A stretch of 64,000 nt of DNA from assembly GCA_015178975.1 (NCBI GenBank), contig WHVD01000085.1, positions 305,694 to 369,693 of the forward strand, in the 5' to 3' direction. Under the pieces are notes generated by a model. The model saw only the letters and a list, made by a program, of their open reading frames with translations, ran no database searches and was not told where the DNA came from. Source of the stretch: Hysterangium stoloniferum (Eukaryota; Basidiomycota; Agaricomycetes; Hysterangiales; Hysterangiaceae). Numbering within the stretch: position 1 is the stretch's first letter; each line of letters starts with the position of its first letter. The position numbers and the translations under genes are program-made. This document shows positions 44,772 through 56,363 of the stretch, piece after piece.

Positions 44772-45545
44772 ATGGGCCCCGCTATAGTCACACTCGAGAA
44801 ACTCGCCGATAATGGCGAAAATTGGATCGCTTGGAAAAGCCGAATATTATCCATATTGGAATCAGGTGCACTGTTGAAACACGTCAACGGAAGTGCACAG
44901 CGCCCCCCAGATCCTACAGTATATGTTGCAGGAACTGTATTAACAAATGATCAGTTAGATCTTAGGGACAAGCAAGAGGAACGTTTGGATCGTTACCTTG
45001 CACGTGAAGGACGAGTCAAAGCTCAGATCTTCCTATCTGTTGGCCCTTCTCTTATGCTCAGTCTTCAAAGACTCGGCACAGCAAGAGAAGTATGGCAGGC
45101 TGTTTGCCAGGAATTCGAGTCAAAGCCGAAAATGGCTCAAGTTGATTTGCAGCGCAGAATGTGCGCTCTAAAGTGCAAAGAAGGGGAAGATGTGCATTCC
45201 CACCTTGACACCCTGCTTGAAATGCATCAGCGATTAGCAGGCATGGGAATGAAGGTAGAAGATACCGATTTCTTCAATATCATGTTGAGTTCACTCCCAG
45301 ACTCTTACGACGTCATGATGAACGCAGTAACGACTTCTGCAACAGCCACTGGAACTGTTTTAACTCCAACAAGTCTAATAACAATGATCAAAGCCAAATA
45401 TGAGTGTAGAAAATCAAAGAAAGCCCCAAACTCAACTAATAACAATAATCAAGCCCTCCTAGTCAATACTAAGGGCCAGCGGCGAAGTACGCGTCCTAGC
45501 AATAACTCTTGGAACTCGAGAAATACCTCCACAGCTCAAAATTGA
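44772..45545 (+). CDS. Copia Gag
   Basis: 257-residue capsid protein of the copia (UBN2/Gag-polypeptide) type. NGENWIAWKSRILSILESGA starts the conserved fold, and LMLSLQRLGTAREVWQAVCQ and LLEMHQRLAGMGMKVEDTDF follow. TGA at 45543 ends the frame just before a CX4CX4HX4C knuckle (CFNPNCRRIGHVIADC) in the same frame. The stop could be a recent CGA-to-TGA mutation or a Gag/Pol readthrough stop; the other two TGA codons downstream favour mutation. Confidence 0.85.
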   Translation: MGPAIVTLEKLADNGENWIAWKSRILSILESGALLKHVNGSAQRPPDPTVYVAGTVLTNDQLDLRDKQEERLDRYLAREGRVKAQIFLSVGPSLMLSLQRLGTAREVWQAVCQEFESKPKMAQVDLQRRMCALKCKEGEDVHSHLDTLLEMHQRLAGMGMKVEDTDFFNIMLSSLPDSYDVMMNAVTTSATATGTVLTPTSLITMIKAKYECRKSKKAPNSTNNNNQALLVNTKGQRRSTRPSNNSWNSRNTSTAQN

Positions 45546-48500
45546 AACCTAACATGCTTCAATCCGAATTGCAGACGGATCGGGCACGTCATAGCCGATT
45601 GTTGGGCTAAAGGTGGTGGTAAGGAGGGGCAAGGACCAAGATATATGCGCAGAAATTCAAGGCGCAATAGCACAAATCAAAGGGGATACAATACAGGCAA
45701 CAACAGGAATGCAAACATCGCAAATGAAGAGTCATATGCATTCGCTAGCTCACTAAACACAGGGATTTTAACAAATCATGAAACTAGCAACAATGGTACA
45801 AAAATCGTTGAAGTATGGGACTCTGGGGCCAATTCTCACATGTCCCCATATCTAAGCTTATTCTCAAGCTTCAAAACAATAGATCCACCTCGGAAAATTC
45901 GTGCCGCAGATAAGACAGAGTTCTTAGCCACAGGAATTGGCAATATGTGCATACAAGTGCAAAACGGCAGCAAGCCCACTAATATCACATTACAAAATGT
46001 GTTATACTCACCCGAATTAGCTTTTACTTTAGTGTCAATCACATGCTGCGATAAAAAGGGATTCTCATGCACATTCGGCGATGGAAAATGCACCCTTCGA
46101 AATCCAGAGGGAGGTATATGCGGTCAAATTGATCAAATCAATGGTCTATATCAAAGAAGTTACATTATCCACAAGACCAATAATCTACACGATGAAGCTT
46201 GCACTACGATGACAATAAATGAGCTGCATACACGTATGGGACACATAGCACCAGCTGCTGCGAAGCGAATGGTCGAGAATGGAGCAATCGAAGGAATCAC
46301 GTTAGATCACTCAAAGCCTATCGAATTTTGTGAAGCCTGTATCAAAGGGAAAATCACTCAAGAACCAATCCCAAAAGTTAGGAAGTCAGAACGAGCCAAA
46401 TCTCAAGGCCAAAAGATACACACCGATGTATGGGGGCCATCCGAAGTTCAAACCATCGGAGGTTGTAGATGGTATATATCATTTACTGATGACTTCACAA
46501 GGGAAACAAGAATCTACTTGATGAAAACGAAGGGAGAAGCATTCCAAAAGTACAAGTCATATGAGGCATTCCTAAATCAACAAAGGAATATTGCAATTAA
46601 GAAACTACAGTCAGACAATGGGGGCGAATATACATCCAATGAGTTTAAAGACTATCTATCCTCATGTGGAACCCTCCAACAGTTAACCGTTCATGATACT
46701 CCCCAACAGAATGGTGTCGCAGAAAGATTAAATCGAACATTGGTTGAACACACCTGGTCAATGCTCATCGCTGCGAATCTGCCCAAGTTTCTATGGGGCG
46801 AGTGCATACAACATGCAGTATATCTAAAGAACAGAACAGCCACATCAGCTCTTGATGGAAAAACACCATACGAGCTAATTCATAACAAGAAGCCGAATCT
46901 AAGTGACTTACCGGAATGGGGAGAGATTGTATATGTGAGGATGGAGCCAGAGGGAGGTAAACTAGGACCCAAGGCAAAAGAGGGCCACTGGGTCGGATAC
47001 AGTTTTAACAGTGAAGGACACCACATATATTGGCTAGAAAAATGCACCGTAACTGTAGAACGAAATGTGGCATTCCCCAAGCAAGCTGGGGCTCCTATAC
47101 TTGTATCAGGAAGAGATCTAGAGCCCAAAACATACAAAATACTTTCTCAAATGCCCACAAACGTACCATTGCCCGAATCGCCTCAAGTTAGCATTCCAGA
47201 GCTACCAGGAACTACGGAATCCTTACCTCAAGAGCAATTGAGACGAAGTTCAAGAACCAGATTTCCATCTGATTATATGCGCCGTCTTAGACAAGGGGAA
47301 GGTACTGCAGGTTCTAGTCAGATCGAATTTTCTCCAAGACCACAAGTACCAGAAGAATTCAGAAAGGCTACATGTGTTATATTAGAAGACGAAAACAGTT
47401 TTGATGAAGACTCAATTTTATGGGAAGACAGTCCAAGTGAGCCACCAATCATGGTCAATAAAAACATTTCATATGCAGACGCATATAGCCCATTGGAATG
47501 GATGGAATTTATAGACAGGATGGACAGCAAAAGATTGGAAATAATAGGGATGGTTGCAAACATTCAAGAAGGTGTACCAGCTACAGTGGAAGAGGCTATG
47601 AGAGGAAACGATTGGCCATTGTGGAAGCTGGCATTTTTAAAGGAGTTGAAGGCCTTACACGATTTAGGCACCTGGGAACTCGTTGACAAACCTGAAGGAA
47701 TCAATATAGTCGGTTCTAAATGGACGTTAAGAATAAAGCGCGACGCGAATGGAAACATCGATACATACAAGGCACGACTTGTAGCTCAAGGCTTTACACA
47801 AGTATTTGGGATGGACTATGAAGAGACGTTCTCTCCAATTGTTCGCTTAGCTTCACTGAGGCTTATAACAGGCATAGCAGCCCAGAACAGTTGGCCTATA
47901 GAACAAATGGACATTAACAACGCATACTTAAATGCAAAGCTTACGGAAACGGTATATATGCACCAACCACTGGGTTTTCCTCAAGGTCCACCATCGAAAG
48001 TGCAAAAATTGAAAAAGGCTCTATACGGTTTAAAGCAATCAGGCAGAGAATGGTACAAACTACTCAGCAAGGTGATGAATCAAATGGGATTTATTTGCTC
48101 ACTATCCGATCCAGCCGTATTCTACAAATGAGTGGAACACAGTATTATCATCATTGCAGTAGCTGTGGACGATCTCACCATCACTGCAAATACGAACGAA
48201 GGGATAATTCAAACAAAAGAGCAATTCAAATCGCATTTCAAAATGAAGGATATGGGTGAATTACATTGGTTATTAAATATAGAGGTCAAATACGATATCA
48301 AAGCGCATACAATCTCATTCGAACAAACCGCATATATCGACTTAATCATCAAACGTTTCAACTTACAAGATGCAGTCCCAATCACATTGCCTATGGACCC
48401 CAGGCCATTATTATCAAAAGAGCAATGTCCAACTACATCAAAAGAACGTGAAAATATGAAGAACATTCCTTATCGTGAAGCTATTGGTTCATTAACGTGG

Positions 48501-49145
48501 GCCGCAATGGGTACAAGACCAGATATTGCTTTCGCAGTGTCTATCTTATCTCAATTTATGGAGAATCCGGGACGAATACATTGGGAAGCAACAAAAAGGG
48601 TACTAAAATATTTGAAGGGAACATGAGATTTCAAATTAACATTAGGAAGAAACGAGAGTGGAATAATGGGATATACAGATGCAGATTGGGGACAACAACC
48701 AGATCGACATTTGATGTCAGGTTATTGCTTTCTATTAAATGGTGGAGCATTCTCTTGGAGTTCAAACAAACAAAGACTCGTGACTTTATCTAGCACCGAG
48801 GCTGAATTCGTCGCAGCCACATATGCTATTAAAGAAGCATGCTGGATTCGCAAATTCATGAACGAAGTTTTTCATCCATTCACAAAATCAATTACACTCC
48901 ATTGCGACAATCAAGCCGTTATTATCATATCGAAGAATAACAGATTTCAAGGACGAACAAAGCACATTGACATACGATACAAGTTTATATACGAAATTGC
49001 AGAGAACGGCACAGTCACACTAGCATATTGTCCTACCGAAGATATGACAGCAGACATATTCACCAAAGCCTTACCTCGCCCAAAGCTCATATATTTTACA
49101 TCAGAACTCGGTCTTATCAACACTCGACTTGAGGGGAAGTGTTAG
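45546..49145 (+). pseudogene. Copia Pol: knuckle, protease, integrase, RT, RNase H
   Basis: One frame continuing Gag. Protease DSGANSHM at 45820. GAG-pre-integrase (LHTRMGHIAP...FCEACIKGK). Integrase with Asp in HTDVWGP, Asp in QSDNGGEYTS and Glu in NGVAERLNRT. RT from WKLAFLKELKALHDLGTWEL through KARLVAQGFTQVFGMDYEET to AVAVDDLTITAN. RNase H with GYTDADWGQQ, LSSTEAEFVAA and HCDNQAV, then KHIDIRYKFI and the end LTKALPR-like. TGA codons at 48129 (just before the VDD box) and 48624 (before RNase H) interrupt it; all catalytic residues I can check are intact. Two or three point changes from coding. Confidence 0.92.
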
Positions 49146-49556
49146 TAATCAAGTCTTCGCGTAAAACGTAACCGAAATATGGATCCGATGACGAATATAT
49201 GTGCATATATGTGCATATATTGAGGTGCCGCTAAGGGGGAAGTAACTCCTAATCTCCTTAATGATGCAATGGACTAGAAACTTCGAGTATCTAAATTTCC
49301 CCTATTTAGTCCCCTAATAACTCTCCTAAAACAATTAGAAAGTAGATAAAAAGTCGCAATATTTTGCCATATACCTCAGTGAAGTTTACTCACTCACTGA
49401 GGTATATGCATAATCATTTATTATTCATTCTATTACTTATTAAATATCTTGTAGTTTCGCAAACAGGTACTATAATATATAGTGAAGTTTACTCACTCAC
49501 TCACTGAGTTTCGCAAACAGACTCAATCCTTTCGAAATATTGTCTCCTAATTAACA
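49140..49556 (+). repeat. Copia 3' LTR
   Basis: 417 bp; nearly identical to the 5' LTR, differing at a few C/T or A/G positions and one TCAC unit. Confidence 0.93.
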
Positions 49557-49579
49557 AACTACATGACCTTTATATACCC

Positions 49580-50247
49580 AAATTTACTTAATTCAATCTC
49601 AGAATCAAACCTCTGAGACACCACGGGAGTCTCGAGACGGGAAATCTACCCTTCGCTCATACATGGTCAAATTTGCCATCAAACTAGCGCTTTTGGCGCT
49701 GTGGAGGACTCGCATCCTAACCCTTTCCAACCCGACTCCAACCTAATAGCCTGGTCCAATTTCAATGTTGGAAGGTGTGTCAAACTGGACTCCGCAGTCC
49801 GCACCATGACTGCTATACGGGCTGGAATTGGATGTAGTACTGATAGACCTCCCCGGCATCGGAACAACAGTCGGTGAGTCATGGTGCGTCATTTCTCCTT
49901 GGCACTTAAACACGCAGGATGTCATACATATTTGGTGATAATAGCATTATGATTTGCTCACCCACTCGTCAATCCAAACCTCTACATCATTTTCAGACAG
50001 TGGGATTGTGCTGATCGTCTTCCGGGGCTCGGTAACATAAATCGTGCCCAGGTTTCGTTACAGCTCCATCGTTCTCGAAGTTTCGCCCGGAACCTCTCCC
50101 TCATTCTTGTCTCCAGGATCTGCCCCGCTTCCTCTGAGCTCAGCTTGAATACACCAGTGGAAACCAAGGCTCCTCGGCACTTTCTTGAAGGATCTCAGTT
50201 GTTCCCATATCGTGATTCCTCAGAGTCGTCTCGTTGAAAGTAGACAT
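49580..50247 (-). pseudogene. Exon-array gene, copy D, 5' part with a minimal array
   Basis: First exon 49962-50247 (MSTFNETTLRNHDM...), a 57-nt intron (49905-49961, GTGAGC...TTTAAG), then directly the terminal-type repeat exon (about 49627-49904: TGCCAAGGAGAAATG... SPYSSHGADCG). The internal repeat exons found in copies B and C are absent. The first exon has an indel near its ERWSC core. About 130 bp of LTR-like sequence (from near 49625, continuing at 44320-44346 across the copia element) interrupts the terminal repeat exon. Confidence 0.72.
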
Positions 50248-50518
50248 TGGTGGGTAACAGTCGTACTCACACCAGAAGGGGATGCTGTGTTTCCATGGCA
50301 GCAGTGCAGCAATTACCTAGAGAGTCAATTTGTGGGTAATGCACGGCTGCCGTGCATACACAGGATACACAGTGTTTCATCCTTTCCTTTTAAGCAAAGC
50401 CTATTTTAAACAAGGCCCACTAACCGTCCTTCATCCATACAGACTCTATACTCTCAAGCTAGCTTACTACTTCCTACGCTAAGTCTTACACTTCACCAGA
50501 TTGTCATGGCAGCCAGGT

Positions 50519-50744
50519 TGTAAGCCTGGCGCCCCAGTCTTACTCATTGTCCTTTTGTTCCACTCCTTTGTTCCACTCCTTTTGTTCTACCACGTGATCA
50601 CAGCATATAAAGCCTAGGTAGTTTTCCTTCTCTTACCTTACTGTACGCTGCATCTGCCTGTATCCTGTTCTTGTTCTGGACAATACACCGTGGCCCTGTC
50701 AACTCGTGTGACCACCAGTGATCCCAATTGACGACGGGATTACA
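50519..50744 (+). mobile_element. Solo LTR, 226 bp, duplication CAGGT
   Basis: TGTAAGCCTGG...GATTACA flanked by CAGGT (50514-50518 and 50745-50749), splitting the conserved GCAGC(T/C)AGGTATAGTTTGG motif of the unit. Contains CATATAAAG, a likely TATA box, near 50604. Confidence 0.85.
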
Positions 50745-50859
50745 CAGGTATAGTTTGGTGAGTTGTCATCACATAATGCAGCAGCTTCACAGGTCTTGAG
50801 CGTTAGAATTCAGGTCAATCCAGCTGTGCATTCATAACAGGAGGGCATGTTGTGCTTGT

Positions 50860-51051
50860 ATGGCGCAAGCAGATGGAGAGTCAATTCCAGGGAAATCCTG
50901 CATAGCATTGGGTGCCCCCACAGGATCCGTAGTGTTTCATCTCTTCCTCCTTAAACAAGGCTCATTATTCGTAATACCTTCCTTGAAACACGTAAGTTCG
51001 GATTCCCTTAAATCCCCTACCCCGAATTCTTGGCGGGACAGCGGTTCCTGA
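50860..51051 (+). pseudogene. Divergent ORF fragment, D block
   Basis: MAQADGESIPGKSCIALGAP and VVFHLFLLKQGSLFVIPSLK extend the ORF seen in copies A-C. Separated from its upstream part by a solo LTR and small indels. Confidence 0.4.
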
Positions 51052-51374
51052 TGCAAGTTGATGCACGCTAGAAAGCCTGGACCGCTCGCGGCTCACATTG
51101 AGACATCGGACTGTAAGAAAGATAACATACACCACATGCATACAGGCGCTACGGGAATCTGGTGATGCAAAATAATTAATTAAATATTAATTCGCACTAG
51201 GACTTTAACAACTTGAAAATATTCAACACAATAATGATATATTTCTGAATCTCCAAAGCTCCATGGTATTCCTTCCTGGACTGAAAAGCCTTTAATCCTC
51301 TCCTAGATTTGCTTTATCCTTCACAAGAGATTTTTTTTTTTTGCGCATGTGGCACCTGCTAACTGCAATTTTCG

Positions 51375-51858
51375 GTGCACACCTATTATTATCTCTCAAG
51401 GCCCATTTCGGTTTCTAAAACGTGTCCTTTGCTCTCTGTGAGTGCTCCAGCATACAGCTGTAGCTATTCAGATGATTGTACATGTCTCTATGAATTTGAT
51501 TGTTCCCGTATGCTCTGTATCTGTTACACTAGGGGGATACGATATGTGTGTGAATGATGTCCTCGTTAAACACTTAATTTGCAACTTGCACGGGCGAACT
51601 TGAAACCCCCGAATGGAGCGGATGCCTAATTACATGTATGTTCCCATGATCTAGCCAAGAACTCGCCGACCAAGTCATTTTAATAAATAAAATACAATGT
51701 AATGTATGACATCTCAAATACATAAAATAATAAAAGTATAGGAGTTGGGCATGTATTGTAGATAACCAATCCCATAGGACAGTTGTCGTCTCTGTCCTCA
51801 GGGGACTAGCAAGGCCAGTGAATGAGCCAGGAAATCCAAAGCTTGACATCAACTCCAA
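51375..51858. other. Inverted counterparts of the small ORFs at 30103-30585
   Basis: 51375-51557 (plus) matches 30358-30585 until a frameshift after CSYSDDCTCLY. 51574-51858 (minus, 94 codons) matches 30103-30375. Both are conserved in position and sequence but unproven as genes. Confidence 0.35.
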
Positions 51859-52204
51859 AATTAGTATGCTACATAACCTGGCCCAAAGGTCTACAGGTGG
51901 GCAATTATATTGGAAGGACCCTTAGGAACTAGGGTCAAAGGAGCAAAAAAAGACTTGTAAAAAACCAACAAATAAGCAACTTAATACAATTACAAACCAC
52001 TTGGTTAATTAACCGCTACCAGTTTGTCTAGATAAAATTAACATATACGAAATCACCAGGGACTTTTAAATATATTTTCGGTGAATTTTTTCGCATTGGC
52101 CGGTGAATTCTTTATGCTCATCGGACTTGCACTTGACGACATTACGGGCTGAGCCGATTTGTTACAAAGTTGCACCACTTTAATCGCTTAGATTCTCTGA
52201 CAAC

Positions 52205-52709
52205 GATGCCAAAATTGGACCACGTTTTCCGTCATGGTGGACCAAAAAATCTCATGCAGCTAACTTCACCTCAAGCACGACAGCTATTGTTATAATTCCC
52301 CACCTTGTGACGTATTTGCCTGGTATTTTTGCCTGTATTTCACTAGCGGGCTCGAGGCAATAAGGAGCCAGTCGATTGCGTGCCGCGGGCAGGCGGGGAA
52401 GGATGTATGCCTGATCTGTAGGATGTGCTATACATCATTGGTTACACCGTGCGTGGTATGAGTTTTGTCTTCTTTGGAGCAGTTCTGACGAGTACTTCCG
52501 ACTGCCGGTTCTTTGTGTCCAGTCTCGGGTCCATCCATATTGTTATTATGATATGTGGTTGTGAGTATGATTGGTTGGGTGAATGGGTAATTGGACGTAT
52601 ACGTTCCGAAACAGTCTGCCTATATGCGCTTGGGCTTTGTGCAGGCACCCCAGCAGATCCTACCAACGTTTTACAACCCAACGTGTCCCCAAATCAATTC
52701 GTTTTCTGA
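52205..52709 (+). pseudogene. Convergent membrane-type ORF, copy C
   Basis: MPKLDHVFRHGG at 52205 leads into a frame that stops near 52292. A second frame (52425-52709) reads MLYIIGYTVRGMSFVFFGAV, FVSSLGSIHIVIMICG and ends SPNQFVF-stop, with one or two probable membrane helices. Whether an intron or a frameshift joins them is not resolved. Tail-to-tail with the array gene. Confidence 0.45.
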
Positions 52710-52819
52710 CCGTTTCGGCCTCAATAAGAGTTTAAAATAAGTCTATCGTTCTCCACTTGTGTATATAGCTAGCATTTTGACTACTACAAAAAGACCAGAC
52801 ACCGGGAAAATGTTTACAA

Positions 52820-53185
52820 TCAGTGACCCAATTCACCGACGTCCACGATACCCCATCCGAACTGAGTTACCACCGATAAACAACGACTATTTGATAATTC
52901 CGAAGGCCCGGTGAACGGCGTGGCTATCAAGTGTAGAAGGTGGCGAGCATGTTTAATGATGTCTGAGCGTCTCCACGCTGTGCAGCTATCCTCTGTCGAC
53001 CGGCCAATCGCCTTACAGTTGCTAATAACCCGGGAAAGAGCGCCGATAGTGAATTCTGTACGCACTTGGACGCACGCATATTCCAGATCCGGAGATCTCG
53101 CTATGAACTTGATTGTCATTCTTATTATGTTCCGAATAGACCACAACATCCATTTGTCCGGGGTTAAATTTCCCGACATCGGCAA
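52820..53185 (-). CDS. Conserved 121-codon ORF after the array gene, copy C
   Basis: First ATG near 53179 (MSGNLTPDKWMLWSIRNIIR), ending DVGELGH-stop. Lies just 3' of the intact array gene. Identical in length to copies A and B. Could be a downstream exon or a separate gene. Confidence 0.5.
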   Translation of the reverse strand: MPMSGNLTPDKWMLWSIRNIIRMTIKFIARSPDLEYACVQVRTEFTIGALSRVISNCKAIGRSTEDSCTAWRRSDIIKHARHLLHLIATPFTGPSELSNSRCLSVVTQFGWGIVDVGELGH

Positions 53186-53213
53186 TTCTCTAGTATCTCA
53201 GTTGATTATGACA

Positions 53214-56200
53214 CTATTTGCGGAAGAATATAGAGACGTGCCGTATGATTGAAACCATAAAATAACCAACGAAAATGGGCTGGCTGTTATGGAGCATGAA
53301 CAGCGACTTGTTGTCAAGGAAGTTCTCCAGCATTTCCACGTTGCTGAACAAAGATCTTGTAATCTTAATGCTTTGAGCCAATGTCTGGATATCCATTCTG
53401 ATATGTCTGAGCACAGAATTCAATACCTCTCCAGATATGTCTAGAAACCATGTGTCCTGGGAAACACAATGCATGAAAAGCCGCTGGAATCTGTAACCAA
53501 AATGTCCGTCTTGATTCAACCAGGTCTCAAAGTAGGCTCTGATGGCATTAAGCTCTATTGCAGACAGCTGACGCACATGACATACGTTTTCGATCACATC
53601 CGCAAGGGCACCGATGAGGAGGGGATGTTGGTTATCAGGGGCCGATAAGTAGCGGGCGATTATTACGATAAATATAGATGAAACCTTCTCCAAGTTGGTG
53701 TGAAGCGGTAATTCTATGAGGGAATTGTAGAGGCTTGAGGTAATGGGGGTTGACATATTATTCCTATCCCACCATTGAGCGCCAGGGCAATATGTGAAGG
53801 CGCGACCCAATGAAGCTATAAGCTTCAAAGTCATGGTGTCACGATTGTTTCTTAGCTGTATTTCATCACAACACAACCAGAAGTCCCCTAAAATTCTCGA
53901 CGCTTGTTCTCGAATTTGAAGCGGGTATATGGGTCTACAAAGCATGAGTAGGTCGAGTGCGTCTTAATGCTTGACGCCGCTGAGTTATCCTTACCTCGAC
54001 AAATCAATGCATCCTTGAATTACTATTCCCCATCTTGGAAGAGTTGCAGACTTTTGCAGGAACTTGTTAATCACCTTGTCTCGAGATGAGAAATCCACCA
54101 TTCGTCCATACACAGTCAACCTTGCCGTCAACGTAACCATTTTGGCGTTATAGAGGATTCGCATCGCAACCCTTTCCAACGCGACTCCTCCGTAATAGCC
54201 TGGTCCAATTTCAATGCTAGACATTGTTTTTCTGGACTGCGACACCATTCCCCAGTCCACATCATGACTGCAATATGGACCGAGATTGGATGTGGTAGAC
54301 CTCCCCCGCATCATAATAATAGTCGGTGGTTCATGGTAGGTGGTTTCTCCTTGGCACTGACACAGGCAGGATGTGGTCACGGCTACGTGATAACAGCACT
54401 ATATACTTCATTACTCACCAACTCCTCAACCCAAACCTCTACATCGCTTGGAGACAGTGATATGTGCTGGTCGTCATCGGGGGCTCGGTAACATAAATTG
54501 TGCCCAGTTTCGTTGCAGCTCCATCGTTCTCGAAGTTTCGCCTTGAAAATCTCCCTCATACCTGTGCTGACGATCTGGTCCCATTGTTCGGAGCTTAATA
54601 CACCTGGAGAACGCAAGGGTGGTAGCTCATCGACGCCTTCTCGGAGGTTGGACGTGGCGTTGGTGGAACTCCATGGTGTCTTACCAAAAGCGGGTGGGTC
54701 ATGGTAGCTCGTGTTTCCGTTGCACTGAAATGCACAGGATGTGACGCAGATTGCAAGAAAATAGCATTTTACTTTACTCACCAACTCGTCAACCCAAAAT
54801 TCTACATGATTTCCAGACAGTAGTAGGTGCTGGTCGCCATCGGGTGCCCGGTAACATAAATCGTGCCCGGGTTCGCAACAGATCCACCGTTCTCGAAGTT
54901 TCTTCCAGAATATCTCTCTCATTCGGGTCTTAATTATCTGGTCCCGTTGATCCGAGCTCAATTGATCTGGGGAATCCAAGGGTGGTTGCTCCTGAATGCC
55001 TCCCTGGCGGCCGGACGTGGGCGTTTTAACGGACCCCCCTGGCATCGTAACAACGGTGGGTGGATCATGGTAGTTGGCTTTTCCTTGACACTGAAACGCG
55101 CAGGATGTGATACAGATTAGATGATAATGGCATTATACTTTACTCACGAGCTTGAACTCGTCAGCCGAGACTTCTACGTGGTTTGCGGACAGTACGTCCT
55201 GGTCGTCAACGGGGGCCCGATAACTTGGTCCCAAAGGTGGTAGCTCCTCAACGTCTTTTCGGAGGTTGGATGTGGTGTTGGTGCACCTCTCCGCCATCTG
55301 GATGCCGGTCGGTGAGTCATGGTAAGTCGGATCTCGTTGGCACTGCAATGCGCAGGATGTGATACATATTACGTGATAATAGCATGATACTTTACTCACC
55401 ATCTCGTCAACCCGGACCTCTGCACCGTTTGTGGACAGTGGCATATGCTGGTGATCATCTGGAATATCCTCAATGCCTTCTGGGTGGTTGGATTTTGTGT
55501 TGGTAGACCGCCCTGACATCTGAACAACAGTTGGTGGGTCATGGTAGCTCGTTTCTCCTTGGCACTGAAGCGGGCAGGATGTGATATAAATTAGGTGATA
55601 ATGGCATTGTACCTCACTCACCAACTCGTCAACCCAAACCTCTGCATAGTTTGCAAATACTGGGATGTGCTGGTCGTCATCGGGGGCCCGGTAACATAAA
55701 TCGTGCCCTGGTTCGGTACAGCTCCAACGTTCTCGAAGCTTTGTCCGGAATATCTCTCTCATTCCCGTCTTAATGATCTGATCCCGTTGATCCGAGCTCA
55801 GTTCATCTCGGGAAAGCAAGGGTGGTTGCTCCTCTGCGCCTTCTCGGTGGTTGGACGTGGTGTTGGTGGGCCTCCCGCCCATCTTCACATCCGTCGGTGG
55901 CTCATTGTAGCTCGTATCTCCTTTGAACTAAAACGGGCAGGATGTGACATGGAATACGTGATAATAGCATTATAATTTACTCACCAGCTCGTCAACCCAA
56001 ACTTCTACATGGTTTGCAAACAGTGGTATGTGCTGGTCGGCCGCGAGAGTTCGGCAACATAAATCGTGCCCGGGTTCATTACAGCTCCATCGTTCTCGGA
56101 GCTCCAACCGGAATCTTTTCCTCCTTCTCATGTCAAGGATCAGCCCCCGTTCCTCTGAGCTCAACTTAAGGACATCAGTGGAAACCAAGGGTGGTAGCTC

Positions 56201-56272
56201 CTGGATGCCTTGGAGGGTCTCCGCCGTTGCCATATCGTGATTCCTCAGAGTCGTCCCGTTGAAAGTAGACAT
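53214..56272 (-). CDS. Exon-array gene, copy C: intact 8-exon modular protein
   Basis: Exons (minus): 55985-56272, 55622-55927, 55400-55564, 55148-55342, 54782-55090, 54419-54724, 53995-54356, 53214-53934; 2652 nt, 883 residues plus stop. Introns 57,57,57,57,57,62,60 nt, all GT-AG. The first six exons are multiples of 3 with phase-0 borders. Full repeats (exons 2, 5, 6; about 102 residues) start with C-x6-H (CQGKANYH in exon 5; exon 2 has Phe for Cys). They carry RDQIIKTGMREIF-like helix text, then C-x4-H-x2-C inside ERWSCTEPGHDLCYRAPDDD, and end VEVWVDEL. Exons 3 and 4 are short forms without that core. Residues about 640-883 are a long helical region (LKLIASLGRAFTYCPGAQWW; HPLLIGALADVIENVCHVRQ). 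No signal peptide. The Cys/His pattern suggests metal binding; function and family not recognised. Confidence 0.75.
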
Positions 56273-56363
56273 TGAGGGGTAGCAGTCGTGCTCACACCAG
56301 AAGGGAATGCTGTGCTTCCATGGCAGCAGTGCAGCAATTAACCCGAGAGTCAATTTGTGAGTA

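Larger units (their letters stand above)
44347..49556 (+). mobile_element. Ty1/copia retrotransposon, near-complete, duplication AACTA
   Basis: 5210 bp with two LTRs of 421 and 417 bp that differ at only a few bases plus one TCAC repeat unit, flanked by AACTA (44342-44346 and 49557-49561). Gag-PR-IN-RT-RH occupy one frame (44772-49145) with three TGA codons. A G/A-rich polypurine tract (GAGGGGAAG) precedes the 3' LTR. Recent insertion into exon-array copy D. Confidence 0.95.
50247..51340 (-). repeat. 5' flank of exon-array copy D
   Basis: Inverse of 30600-31700. Carries divergent-ORF fragments and a solo LTR (50519-50744). Confidence 0.6.

Noticed and set aside
45543-45545. Gag-Pol separation by programmed UGA readthrough in the copia element
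   Set aside because: Two further TGA codons break the same frame at places with no regulatory reason, so point mutation is the simpler explanation.
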